Below, piece by piece: positions 1 to 10,216 of a stretch of 64,000 nt of DNA. Position 1 is the stretch's first letter. The number at the start of each line of letters is the position of its first letter. The DNA lies in the NCBI RefSeq assembly GCF_000002235.5, contig NW_022145547.1:2042001-2106000 (forward strand). Direction: 5' to 3'. The DNA is from Strongylocentrotus purpuratus (taxonomy: Eukaryota > Echinodermata > Echinoidea > Camarodonta > Strongylocentrotidae). The notes below the pieces were generated by a model. That model worked only from the letters and a program-made list of their open reading frames with translations, did no database searches and had not been told where the DNA came from. Both the position numbers and the translations under genes were made by a program.

Positions 1-261
1 TCTTCGTTTCTATTTTCGTGAAAAATGATTCTGACTATAAAGTTTATTTTTTACGGATAAAGTTATCTAAGAATTCAATTGATCAATCTGTTTGGCGCTT
101 TAGATTGATCAGTAGTGTTCTGATATGATATATCCATACCTTATCCATCACGAATAAATCATATTCTAATAATAAATTAATGACAAGAGGTGAACAAAAA
201 ACTGGTTTTCAACATTGTATTTTTATAACTATCATTATCATTATTATTGTTAAATATTAAC

Positions 262-3106
262 TGTGGTTGTGTGTCGTCAATCCACGTGAACTGTCCATCA
301 CCGTCTGAGTCATGAAGTCCTATCCAGTAGTTCCATCCATCAGTAGATTTCAACGTGTAGGTGACGAGAAAAGCCTGAGATGTAAAACAAAAAGTCATTG
401 TTAAAAAGAAAAGTTATTAATGGAGTATCCTTAATCTTTTTTTGTGTGCATCAATCACTTTTTTCGTGAAAAAAGTGTCAACTATTTCTAAAAACAGGCG
501 CAATCTATTAAATAGTCACATTTTGAATTAGTGGATTGAGCATTCAGCAAATCGTAGAATAGAAGAAAAAAAGTACAGTGAAATCACACTTCACTTCATA
601 AAAAAATGATCTGCAGTAACCATATTTATCTACCTAGGGTACACACTATGATAAGAGGTCAGGGATTATATGGTTTTTACCATCATGTTACACCCATGCA
701 AAATGAAATAAATTTACTCCCCAACAAAAGAAAAGTGGAACACACATTTCACAAAGAAAAGGTAACTGGTAAAAGTGGTTTAAATAAATAAATAGATAAA
801 TAAATAAATAATTAAAACAAATAAAAAAATCTTACGCATTTTTCTATTAAGATGTAACAGTTTGTCTTTAACTGATAATCATGGGATGGAGAAAATAGGA
901 AATAGTAGTAAAAATCTTATCGGTGAATTCATTTTGGTAATTTTGTTTTCACTTACAGTTTGTTCATGGGAACTTATAACTGCAAGATCTCCACCGTTGT
1001 CTTGGCAGTAGGTCCTCGCATCAGACCACGTCCTCTGAGTGTTAACGATGAGGTACTGTGAATCACCATAGTCTATCCAGTCTGGAGTATTACATATCTG
1101 CCCATTGACTGAATATTAATATAATAACATTACTTATAAATATTGTATCATAAATTCCTACGCCTCTTCTAGGGAGGAATATCATATTTTCTAAAGTTTA
1201 TATAATTTTAAAAGTAGATAACAACAAAATTGTTTTCTTATATCGTCTTCCTTCATGTTTATTTTGTTTGTGATATTCATGTTTATAAATTATGCATAAT
1301 ATATATATACTTGATAAAGATGTTTGTTAGTTTTGTAAGAAAAATATCATAATTTAATTTGATTTTCTTGAAGAGCTTTAATAAATTGGAGAACAAAATT
1401 ATGATAAAAGAATCTTGAAATCGTGCAAACTATTGAAATGATTGAAAATACAAATGAACAGTTTTGCTTAGTTTAATCAATTAATTTTGTTTCGTGCATT
1501 TCAAGTTAAATGATGTCAGTTTTGTTTAAAATGTCACTTTGAAAATGCTCATAAATATATGTATATTTTTTGTGTGTCTTTGTATCTCAATCGGGAGAGA
1601 GAGGAGTATTATGTAGGTTGGCACTGAATGTTGAGGTGAAGAAATGGTGAGAGTGAAGGTCTGGAAAGTTCCATTGATGGTATAGAGTTAATTAATTAAG
1701 CTATGCCAGGGATTATTGTGCTGGCCCAGTATTATGTTGATAAAAAGGAAGGTATGACTATGCACCTTTTTATGTTCTGTTCAAAACGTGCAAAGGTTTG
1801 GGGGTGAGTACAGCCTCAGACTTTGCCACACCTCAATTTTGAAGCCAAGAGGCATACGGGATTTGGTTCTGCTCTGCAGACATTGCTGATTTTCATATGA
1901 TGTTCTTACTGGGCAGAAGTTGTTGAGTTTCTTTAAAAGTCAAGAGACAGACGGTTTTGATTCGGCCTAGCAGAAGTGGCTGATAATTGTTGTAGTTTTT
2001 GAATACTGCAACCATCGGTATCCAATTAAAATATATCATCTTACATTGTATCACTTGGTTATTTGTTCTTGTACGATGATATTCAAAATGTCAGGGAAAT
2101 GAAGATATGCCATTTATTTTGAACTATTTAGAAATAAATAAGTGTAATTTAGTGGCTTCCATCTAAGTATGGAAAGGGAAAGAGAATTTTTTTTTTGTTC
2201 TCGACTGTGAAAGTTAGTTTAATTCCAGTCGTGTGACATAAAAAGGGAAGCTAGAGAAGTGTGGGGGATGTAGGTCAATTACAGGACCAAGTTCTAGAGA
2301 GTCAAAGGAGGAGAGGAGTAGGAGGTACTAACCTTGATTTGAAAATCTGATTTCGATGTTATATTTGAAGTGTAACCCTAAAGGTTAATTCATTGTCTTT
2401 GTTTACAGCAAGGACTGTGTATGTGTTTTCCCCCCTAAGTGAGGGTGTTTATGTATGGTATATGGCGTGTATAGTACGTGTAGATATTTGAGTTACCATG
2501 TCACATGACAACAATACCAACAATAATACATATTTAGAATAATATACATACATAGGCATGGCAATAATAATAATAATAACAATAACAATAATAATAATAA
2601 TAATTAGAACAATTATGGTAATTCTGTTTCCCCAGGGAAGCCCCATCAGCATCATGCTGTTCTTGCTGTAATAAAATTATCCCAGTAACTGTCAGGTACC
2701 CATTTACATCTGAATGGAGAGTAGCAAATGCGGATTAATAATCTTGCCAAAGGAAATAAGTGCCCGACTGGGATTCGAACCCTTAACCCTTGGAGTGAGA
2801 GTCAAGTGAATGAACAACACGACATTTCAACAATATAGCCACCTCCAAGACACATTCAGCCTACATAACATACCCTAGGTCAGTCTGATTTGCTTGTAGT
2901 TAATTGTTCAAGGAAACAGTAAAGAACAGGAAATGGAGACATGAACACGATGAAGGATCCTATTCCAAAAAGGTAATACCAGCTAACGGAATCGAAGTGA
3001 GTGCGGTATAAGATCTCGCATCAATGCGTGTTTTACCTTGCCAAGTATCTCTGTAAAGGCTGATAATCAACACCAAGATGGCCAACATCTGCATAGACAC
3101 AGACAT
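262..3106 (-). CDS. Secreted C-type lectin (single CTLD), 5' part of gene
   Basis: This minus-strand gene runs off the left edge of the window. Exon 1 (3037-3106) encodes a hydrophobic signal peptide (MLAILVLIISLY core) and ends in phase 1 at a GTAAAAC donor. Exon 2 (957-1108) opens in the matching phase after a CAG acceptor and carries the first half of a C-type lectin domain, with cysteines in GQIC and RTYC and the stretch GGDLAVISSHEQ. Exon 3 starts at 374 in phase 0 and holds the hallmark WIGLHDSDGDGQFTWIDD. Its 3' end is uncertain: a weak GTTAAT donor near 261 is my best guess, because the reading frame beyond it becomes low-complexity Asn/Asp. The sugar-binding EPN/QPD motif and last cysteines would lie left of base 1, so ligand and calcium dependence cannot be judged. 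In this family such proteins are soluble lectins, often immune or biomineral-matrix proteins; which applies here is unknown. Confidence 0.8.
1109..2640. other. Intron 1 of the lectin gene, no recognised feature
   Basis: This stretch lies between lectin exons 1 and 2. It holds AT-rich DNA and an interrupted (AAT)n run near 2562-2604. I see no further coding exon on either strand. Confidence 0.5.
2640..2850 (-). repeat. tRNA-derived SINE-like repeat
   Basis: Read on the minus strand, 2845-2769 resembles a tRNA head. TGGCTATATTGTTGA stands where an A box is expected, and GGGTTCGAATCCC (2770-2782) is a near-perfect B box. Downstream, around 2690-2760, is a block containing the reverse complements of GGTACCCATTTACA and CTTGCCAAAGG. 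This pairing is typical of SINE bodies in marine invertebrates. The tRNA fold itself is decayed, so this is a repeat and not a tRNA gene. Confidence 0.6.
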
Positions 3107-4300
3107 GATTCGATGAAGGATATCCACCATAGCATACAACGAGGCTCATCTAAGATATTGTTCCTCTTACCTCTGCTTCCTGTACACAAGAACGTTGATA
3201 TCGAAAATAATATCGCTATAGTGACATTCGTTTGTCTCGCAATGACAATGTAAGTCGTTGTAAGTCGAAACGGAGTACTATTTTTTTTAATGGCCAGCTT
3301 CCTCAAAATGCAATGAAAGGTGTAAAACGTTCGTCACAAGCCCTTGAAAGGTATTAAAATACACTTGACTCGTTTCGTGTTACATTGATACTGGTATGAT
3401 GTCATGCTTACATTTGGCATTGTCCGCGAACCTGACACAATGCTCCATTCAAATGATACGAATGAGATCCCTTGTGAGCAAATTCAATGCTTAATTGGGA
3501 GCTTGGTTTATTGCACATTAACACTTATTATTTGCTAGCCACCCGACTCAACATGATGCATAATGTGAGGATGTGAGTCGCGAGGATGCCCAGAGGATGC
3601 AGAGAGGATACAGCGGACGTTTAACGGATGATAACGTATTTGTCGCGGATTTACATCGTACCCGGCGGAAGTTCATCCGTTCTAAACGTTTTGTGTAGCT
3701 CAAAACTTTTTGCGCGGACGAAATCACAGTGGACGGATGCTCGATGGATAGAGCGTATGAAACACGTATGCAATGAGTACACAACGGATGCATAGCGTTT
3801 TCTAACGGATGGCAAGATTTTGTTTACGTTTTACATCCTCTTTGCATCCGTAAGTGCAGTGGGACCGGGCCTTTAGGCTATTACGTTTACAGTAACGGGA
3901 TAGATGCCATGAAAGCACTGAGGAGATATTTATATTCGAACCGGTCAAATTAAAAAAATACGGTTCCCAAACAACGAGGGAAACGCCAGACAAATTAATT
4001 TTTCTTTTATTTCGAAACCTTCAGATTCTAATTTCTGTCCGAAACGAAGAGCATATAATTACGTATGCGCTCAGCGCGTTGGTGATATCTCCATCATACG
4101 TTAAAGGGGCTTTAGCATGACGAGACTGTATGCGTCTTTCCCGAGGCCCACTTGGGGATGATCGAACTTCGGTCTGTTTCGCGAACACTAGCTCTCGCTG
4201 ACCCAGTTAATCAAGTCCATTCGTTTACGTGCAGTTGTCAAAAAAAAAGACGTAGATGGCATCAATCAGTATTTCCTATGATACAACCTCTTACGTTATA
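3107..4300. other. Intergenic region upstream of the lectin gene
   Basis: No coding exon is recognisable. The promoter of the lectin gene should lie at the low end, but no TATA box or other clear element stands out. A degenerate repeat occupies roughly 3565-3872. Confidence 0.4.
3565..3872. repeat. Degenerate palindromic repeat rich in CGGATG
   Basis: GGATGC, CGGATG and their complements recur many times. The left side (GAGGATGTGAG, AGAGGATGC) is roughly complementary to the right side (TTACATCCTCTTTGCATCC). The right edge ends with GTGGGACCGGGCC, the kind of GC-rich end seen on short non-autonomous DNA elements. The left end looks lost, so this is probably a truncated foldback or MITE copy. 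Confidence 0.35.
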
Positions 4301-4992
4301 CCCCCTTCACATACACGGATTTGTCTTACGAGTTCTTATCGCACAAATTCACGGATCTTTCACGGATCCTTACGATTTGGCCACTTTTACGACCTGTTTA
4401 AGAGTTATTACGAATTGTTACGAGTAAGTTACGAGTATGTAGGGGTCCTTTATTACGACTTTTAGCCAAAACATAACAACCGAAAATGAAGTGTTCGAAT
4501 TTGCAGCTTTTATACCTTTCCCCAAATCGTAAACAGTTCGCAAGCATACGTAAAGTGTACGTATCTATTCGTAAAGTACTTGTAACTACACCCAAAATGC
4601 TCGTAATAACCCGTAAATAATCCGTGAACAAATCGTAAACTAACCGTAACGAATCATTACAAAAATCTGTTACGAGTCACCAACGGATTCTTGTGAGCAG
4701 TTTACGGAATGTTTACGTGTTGTTGCGAGCGGTTTACGGATGGTTACGTATTGTTACGAGCTATTTACGAGCTAATTACGGACAAATCAATCCGTCGACA
4801 CTCGTAAGAAGATTTTTTACATGTCAAAAAATTTACCGCTCTTTTCACGGGTCCTTAAGAGTGTCTACGAGTTGTTGAGAGTTGTGACAAGTTATTTACG
4901 GGTACCAGCGAGTTATTTACGGATGCTTGCGATTGGCTACGAGTTGGCGATCCGTAAGGACTCGTAAGAAAAATCCGTGTATGTGAAGGGGG
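4301..4992. mobile_element. Foldback/MITE-like element with TIRs and internal ACGAG/CGTAA repeats
   Basis: The left end CCCCCTTCACATACACGGAT is matched by the exact reverse complement at the right end, followed inward by TTGTCTTACGAG against CTCGTAAGAAAAAT. The 692-bp interior is full of TTACGA, TTTACGG and CGTAAA motifs, in one orientation in the left half and largely in the other on the right, so the whole element could fold back. No transposase frame is present. Target-site duplications are not clear (TTATA on the left, TTTTAA on the right). Confidence 0.65.
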
Positions 4993-5434
4993 TTTTAAAG
5001 ATAAACTTGAGTTCTGGTAAAAAAAAGAAGATGAATTCTCACAGAATCTAACGAAACTTACACTGAATGTTCAAGATTACAAATAAATGTCATGTGCCAA
5101 ACAATTTTGGAAGAAAATGTATACTGGCTGAGTAATGAGCATAGAAAGATAAGGAAATCAGGGTAGTACTAGCCCCGACACCATGTGTGTTGTCCCATAT
5201 ACATCTATCTGTGTAAGTGATTGTTACTTTACCAAGACTCTGCCAAATTTATGATGATTTTGATGACTCTAGAACCTTGCATTACACACCATTACTTACA
5301 TGCTATTATGATCAACTTTTCTGATCCATTCCACACCTTTCTTTCACAATGCAATCGCATTACCAGTACTCAAGTTTATCTTTAAGCATTAACTCTAGTT
5401 CAGTAATTATAATAATTATTGCATACTTCCTATA
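4993..5434. repeat. Intergenic stretch with a dispersed repeat (about 5182-5365)
   Basis: The block from about 5182 (CCCATATACATCTATCTGTG) to 5365 has a diverged direct copy near 56648-56825. The two share CCAAATTT, TGATGATT, AGAACCTTGCA and ACACACCA in the same order. The family is unidentified. The rest of this stretch shows nothing recognisable. Confidence 0.45.
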
Positions 5435-5762
5435 CAGTGCGTTCCATGTAAAAACGAAACCGAAAATTATCGATGTTTTATCACAACTTGATCACAATTA
5501 TAATTAATAAATGACACATATTTGTAAAGCTTAGATCCTCCTCTTATTTTGATGCAACTCATGTGATGCGTATTTCACGCATGAGTTATTAAAAATAATT
5601 TGAAGCTAGAAGGGTACCAAAAAGACATTTGGCGGGCGGTATCTGAATTTGAAAGAGAATTTGAAAGAGAAAATCACATTTCTAGAAAGTTTATTTTCTG
5701 CCCTTTCATATGACACCTCAATGAAGAAAAATGAGCCAGGAATAACAAAGTTCTGTTTGTTG
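5435..5762 (+). mobile_element. Solo arm of a Tc1/mariner-like long-TIR element
   Basis: It begins with CAGTGCGTTCC directly after a TA dinucleotide and is homologous over about 320 bp to the left arm of the complete palindromic element at 46624-47509. Shared landmarks include ATCGATGTTTTATCA, AATAAATGACACATATTTG and TTTGGCGGGCGGTATCTGAA. The opposite arm is missing; homology stops at a poly-C run near 5763. Confidence 0.6.
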
Positions 5763-6492
5763 CCCCCCCCCCCCCCACTCCGGGGTCGGAATCGGACCGC
5801 ATGCGTGTTACCAAAATGTCCGGTAAAGGGGTACTTTTCACGCACAAAAGTCCGGCTCGTACATACACAAAATTGACTTTACACACCGGACTTAGAGGGT
5901 GTTTTCAAAAGGAGGGAACACGCATATGCGTACTGAAATAACACTGACTGGGGGCCGGGGTTTGTTGTCTCTCTTTTTCCTTCTCCCTTTTTCCTCTCTC
6001 TCTCTCTCTCTCTCGGTCTGCAGTTCAATGGCGTATATAGCGTGGATGCAGTCATCGAGGGGACACGTGCTTCGTGGGGGAGGGGGGGGGGGCACACGCA
6101 CGGCCTTACTAGATAGATAAACGGCAACATCTATGCTCTCGTAGCTATACGCCGCTGTTACATGTTTTTTTTTCTTTTCAGCTTCTTTATCTCGGGATAA
6201 GGTTTTCTTTTCAAATCAATCCACTGTGTCAGACCCCCCCCCCCTCATCTCTTCCCTTTCTCTCACTAACGCTTTCTCCCTCACTTCCTCTCTCTCTCTC
6301 TCTCTCTTCCCCTAATCTCTCTCACGAGCTTTTCTTCTTCTTCTTCTGATTAAGTCTGCCTCCTTCAATTGACTGAAGATTCTTGCAAACTATTGTGTGT
6401 GAACCGCAATTTACGTCCATTCGAGTGCTACATACAATATAATACAGTATATTTACAAATATTTACAAGTTCATGTATAGGATGAAGGAAGA
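5763..6492. repeat. Low-complexity pyrimidine-rich region
   Basis: This stretch contains poly-C and poly-G runs (5763-5777, 6077-6091, 6233-6243), (TC)n at 5994-6014 and 6287-6306, and (TTC)n near 6332-6346. Open frames here are composition artefacts. No gene was recognised. Confidence 0.6.
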
Positions 6493-6880
6493 CTAGCCAC
6501 TGTCATTAACCGTCTGCACTTGACTACGGAAGGCTCCAAAAGATGGCGCTGCAACAATTTCTGAGGGCAGGGAATTCCAACTCCTTACTGTTCTCGGAAA
6601 GATGCCGATGCGAATTAGTTCTTTAGTACGCATGGCATCTGATAGGAATGTGGTTGGGTGGCTCTCGTCGACTGGGTGACTTGTATGATATAGTCCTGAG
6701 CCGGAAGATGAGCGAGATTGATGTGTATATTATACATCATAGTTAGTCTGTCCTTTTCTCTGCGCTCTTGTAGAGTGGTCTAATCAAGTTCTTTCAGCAT
6801 ACTGCTGACACTTGATGTATTATGGTGACGATTCAGAGTAAATCTCGCAGCTCTTCTTTGCACCATTTCGACTTTAATTG
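6493..6880 (-). pseudogene. Decayed LINE fragment: C-terminal part of a CR1-like reverse transcriptase ORF
   Basis: Read on the minus strand, the sequence translates to the conserved C-terminal signature of CR1/Jockey-type ORF2 proteins. It starts with VQRRAARFTLNRHHNTSSVS, continues with LQERREKDRLTMMYNI, and ends with FPRTVRSWNSLPSEIV before a TAG at 6493-6495. An in-frame stop after MLKELD and a change of frame near 6600 show that the copy is dead. The catalytic palm of the RT is absent, so this is a 5'-truncated copy. Confidence 0.8.
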
Positions 6881-7485
6881 TGAATGAGATTATTGCAGGG
6901 GCCCGTTTCATGAAACCAACTCCATGACAGTCATATCTTTGTCGGCGACCTACGGAGATGTCATGAAGTGGATAAACCGTTTCACAAAGCCATGACAGAC
7001 ATGATATCGATATATCGTGATACTAGCAGCTCAAGAACATAGTCTCGGTCACGATCCATTAGATTTATCCCGAATAACCCAAAACAAGTTTTGGGGCTAA
7101 AATTGCTCAAAAAGAAATATATACATATCAATTAATTCTCCAAAACTAACTGATAAATAGTGTCATTATCATGTAGATCATCAAACGATTTGTAGATTTC
7201 TGTAAAGATTTTTAAATTAAAAGAAAAACCAGTGGGTGTTTTTTTCTTCGAGAGTCGAATCAAAAGGAAATTGAAGGATACCGTAATGTGATAGTTTATG
7301 AATAGTGAATACGTACTTATTTTGTTTATTGTGACGAGGAATTGTAGGCAAAATACCTTTTCTCAGCCAGTTTTTATTCCAGAGTCTCATAAATACTCGT
7401 TATAATAATTGATTTGATATTGAAAATATAATTTGGAAGAAGTTATTAGAGAGGGAATAATAATGCACATAGGCCCCAAAGGTAT
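6881..7485. other. Intergenic DNA with a MITE-like end
   Basis: GGGCCCGTTTCATGAAACCAACTCCATGACAGTCATATC begins near 6900 and has a related inverted segment near 61459-61495 and a weaker relative near 16400-16430. It probably represents the end of a short DNA element. The remainder is AT-rich with no recognised feature. Confidence 0.35.
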
Positions 7486-7843
7486 GTATTGTATTGTATT
7501 TATTTTCCGTCATTTAAAAAAAATACATCAACATAATTATATATATTAAAGACACACTTATAAAAAAGAAAGACGGAGGGATGGCCCTACTCAGCGTTGT
7601 TAGCATAACAATGCTGGTTTACAGAGGGGTCCCTATAGAAATAGAAAACATGAAAATAGTTATTACAAAAGTAAGGAAAACTTACAGCAAAATAAGAACT
7701 TACAATAATAATTACAAATTTGAGTAAAACAAGAAACATGAGAGAAATAGTTACGATATTTATACAAGAGAGAAAGCTAGACAAGTAAATTATTTATTTA
7801 AAAAAAAAATAAATAAAAAAAAAAAAAAAAAAAAAGGATACAG

Positions 7844-9540
7844 CTACAAGAAGTCTGGAATAGTATTGTTTAAATACTTTTTGAATGTTTGAACAGTTTG
7901 AAGTAATTTAGTGGTAGGAGGAAGAGTATTATATTGAATCGAGCTTCTGTATTGGGTAGTTCTGCGACAATATTCAGTTCTAGGTTTAGGGAGAACAAAG
8001 TTACCGGAATTGCGGAGGGAATAAATATGAGAAGGGGGTTGAAACATTTCATTCATACTGGGAGATAACATATTATGGACTGATTTATAGACAAATACAT
8101 TAAGATTTTTCTTACGCCTGGATTCAAGAGGTGACCATTTTAAAAGTGAATGAATTTGTGCGTTAGAAATGTGTTCATATGGATTAACTTTCATTATTAT
8201 TCTGCCCGCGCGATTTTGGAGAGTTTGCAGTTTCTTAATATATTTGTTATCACATGAATCGATTAAAATGCCTGCATAGTCAAAAAGGGGTAAAATAATT
8301 GCTTTATATATCAAGTTCAAATTCGTCTCATTAATAAAATAACGTAGTCTAGCCAAATATTTTACTAGGTTTCCAACCCTCTTACATAGTTTATCTATAT
8401 GGACATCCCACTTAAGTTTGCTGTCGATAATGAACCCGAGATATTTTACACTATCAGTCTGTTGTATTGCAATATTATTTATATATACATTTAATTTATT
8501 ACATTTACTTAACATATGTCTAGAGCCTATGAGTAAGGATACAGTCTTATCAAAATTCAGTGTTAACTTATTACTGCACATCCATTTATAAATATATGAC
8601 AAGTCATGGTTTAGTTTATTTTGAACACTTTCCACATTAAAATCTGAAAAATAAAGAACAGTATCGTCAGCGTAAAGTTGAATGAAACAATAATGTGTAT
8701 ATTGAGTTAAATCGTTAACGAAAATAATGAAAAGCAAAGGCCCCAAAATGGAACCCTGCGGTACACCAAAAGAAATGGGTAAATGAGATGAAAGAGTTGA
8801 ACCAAAATAAGTGGAAATAAACCTGTTATGTAAATAATCATTAAACCATGGCAAACATTCTTCAGCTATACCAATATTACGTAGCTTTTCGAGGAGCAAG
8901 TCAGGATCAACGCAATCGAAAGCTTTTTTTAGATCAATAAATACTGCTCCTGTATATTTTCCCTGATCAACAGCGTTCATCCATCTATCTGTAATTTTAA
9001 CCAAAGACGTTATTGTTGAGTGTTTACTCCTAAAGCCAAATTGTTCTGCTGATAAAAGTTTGTTTTCTTCTAAAAAAGAAACTAATTGCCGCTGAACAAA
9101 TCTTTCCAGCAATTTTGATACCGTAGGTAGTATTGAGATAGGACGAAAGTTATTTGGGGAATTTTTGTTGCCAGATTTATGAATGGGAATGACTTTTGAC
9201 CTCTTCCATTGATTTGGAAACTTATACTCGAGGAATGATCTATTAATTATGCGAGTAAGATATGGAACAATAATAGGAGCACACATTTTCAAAATTTTGG
9301 AAGAAATCCCATCTAAGCCCACAGAAGTATTATCTTTCAATTTCATTAGTTCTTTTCGAACATCATTTTCAGTGACTAAATGAAACGTAAACTTAGCATC
9401 ATTCTTAACACGAACTTCATCATCATTTATTGAATGTGGAGGATCATGAAAATTAGAGGCTAACTCTGCACCGATAGAAGAAAAAAATAGATTAAACTCA
9501 TTAGCTCTCATATCAGAATCATTTACATACGCTTCAGTAC
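7844..9540 (-). CDS. LINE ORF2, C-terminal part: reverse transcriptase
   Basis: This part carries the RT domain of the LINE. The fingers show KVIPIHKSG and NNFRPISILPTVSKLLERFV, and palm motif A is FIDLKKAFDCVD. Motif B is GVPQGSILGPLLFIIFVNDL, motif C is the catalytic LYADDTVLYF, and motif E/thumb is VKYLGFIIDSKLKW. The conserved CR1/Jockey tail with LQNRAGRIIM follows, with the stop codon at 7844-7846. The product copies LINE RNA into DNA at a nicked target in the nucleus. The frame opens directly at the LTR-element junction at 9540 and has no start codon of its own; the native start is at 14957. Confidence 0.9.
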
Positions 9541-10216
9541 TGTAACGGACCAGCCCGTTACAGGTAGTTATCTTGCAGAAAACGTAGAGGGCAGTAAGCT
9601 TTTGGGGCGTAAGGGCTCAGAGCGCGATTACGGACGCACCATGCGTAAAGCAGCTCTCAGAGGGTCTCAGATGCTATAAATTGCGGTATCGAGCACAGGT
9701 TTCGTCACTTCGACGCTGGCTCTCGTCTTAGTCAGATAGCGAACTCTCCGCTTTGCTCCAGCTGAGCTAAAGTAAGGAAAAGGATTGGAAGCGAGAAATA
9801 GAGTTCCTACAAAAGGCAATCCCTGCCTTTACTACTTGTTGAGATTAATACAGATAATTGGTGTCGGTGTTAACTATGATAACGTGTTGGAGAAGTTGAC
9901 TTATGTTTGTATTAATAAAGTATACAGTTAAACAATCCATCGTTTCATAACGTGTAATTAGTTGAGTCTCCATAGACTGATGTAATATAATCCTCTCATA
10001 GAGAATACACGTCCAGCTATCCAAAACACCTCTCATCTCCACACTCATATATTTTGGGAAAACGGAGCCACGTCAGGGCCTCTAAACTACAAGCCAAATA
10101 GAAACCGCTCGCATTATTCAGGATGGCAAATTCTTCGTCAGATGACGGTAATAGAGGCAAGGGACAGGCCAGTCCTCCAGCATCCAGGACCCGTTCTAGG
10201 ATGGAGGGCCGTAACA
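9541..10216 (+). repeat. 5' LTR
   Basis: This is a direct terminal repeat of 676 bp. It contains TATAAAT near 9675 and AATAAA near 9914, which would fit a promoter and a polyadenylation signal. The Gag ATG at 10123 lies inside this LTR. Confidence 0.9.

Noticed and set aside
2769-2845. A functional tRNA gene.
   Set aside because: Only the B box is good. The acceptor and anticodon stems do not pair, and a SINE body follows.
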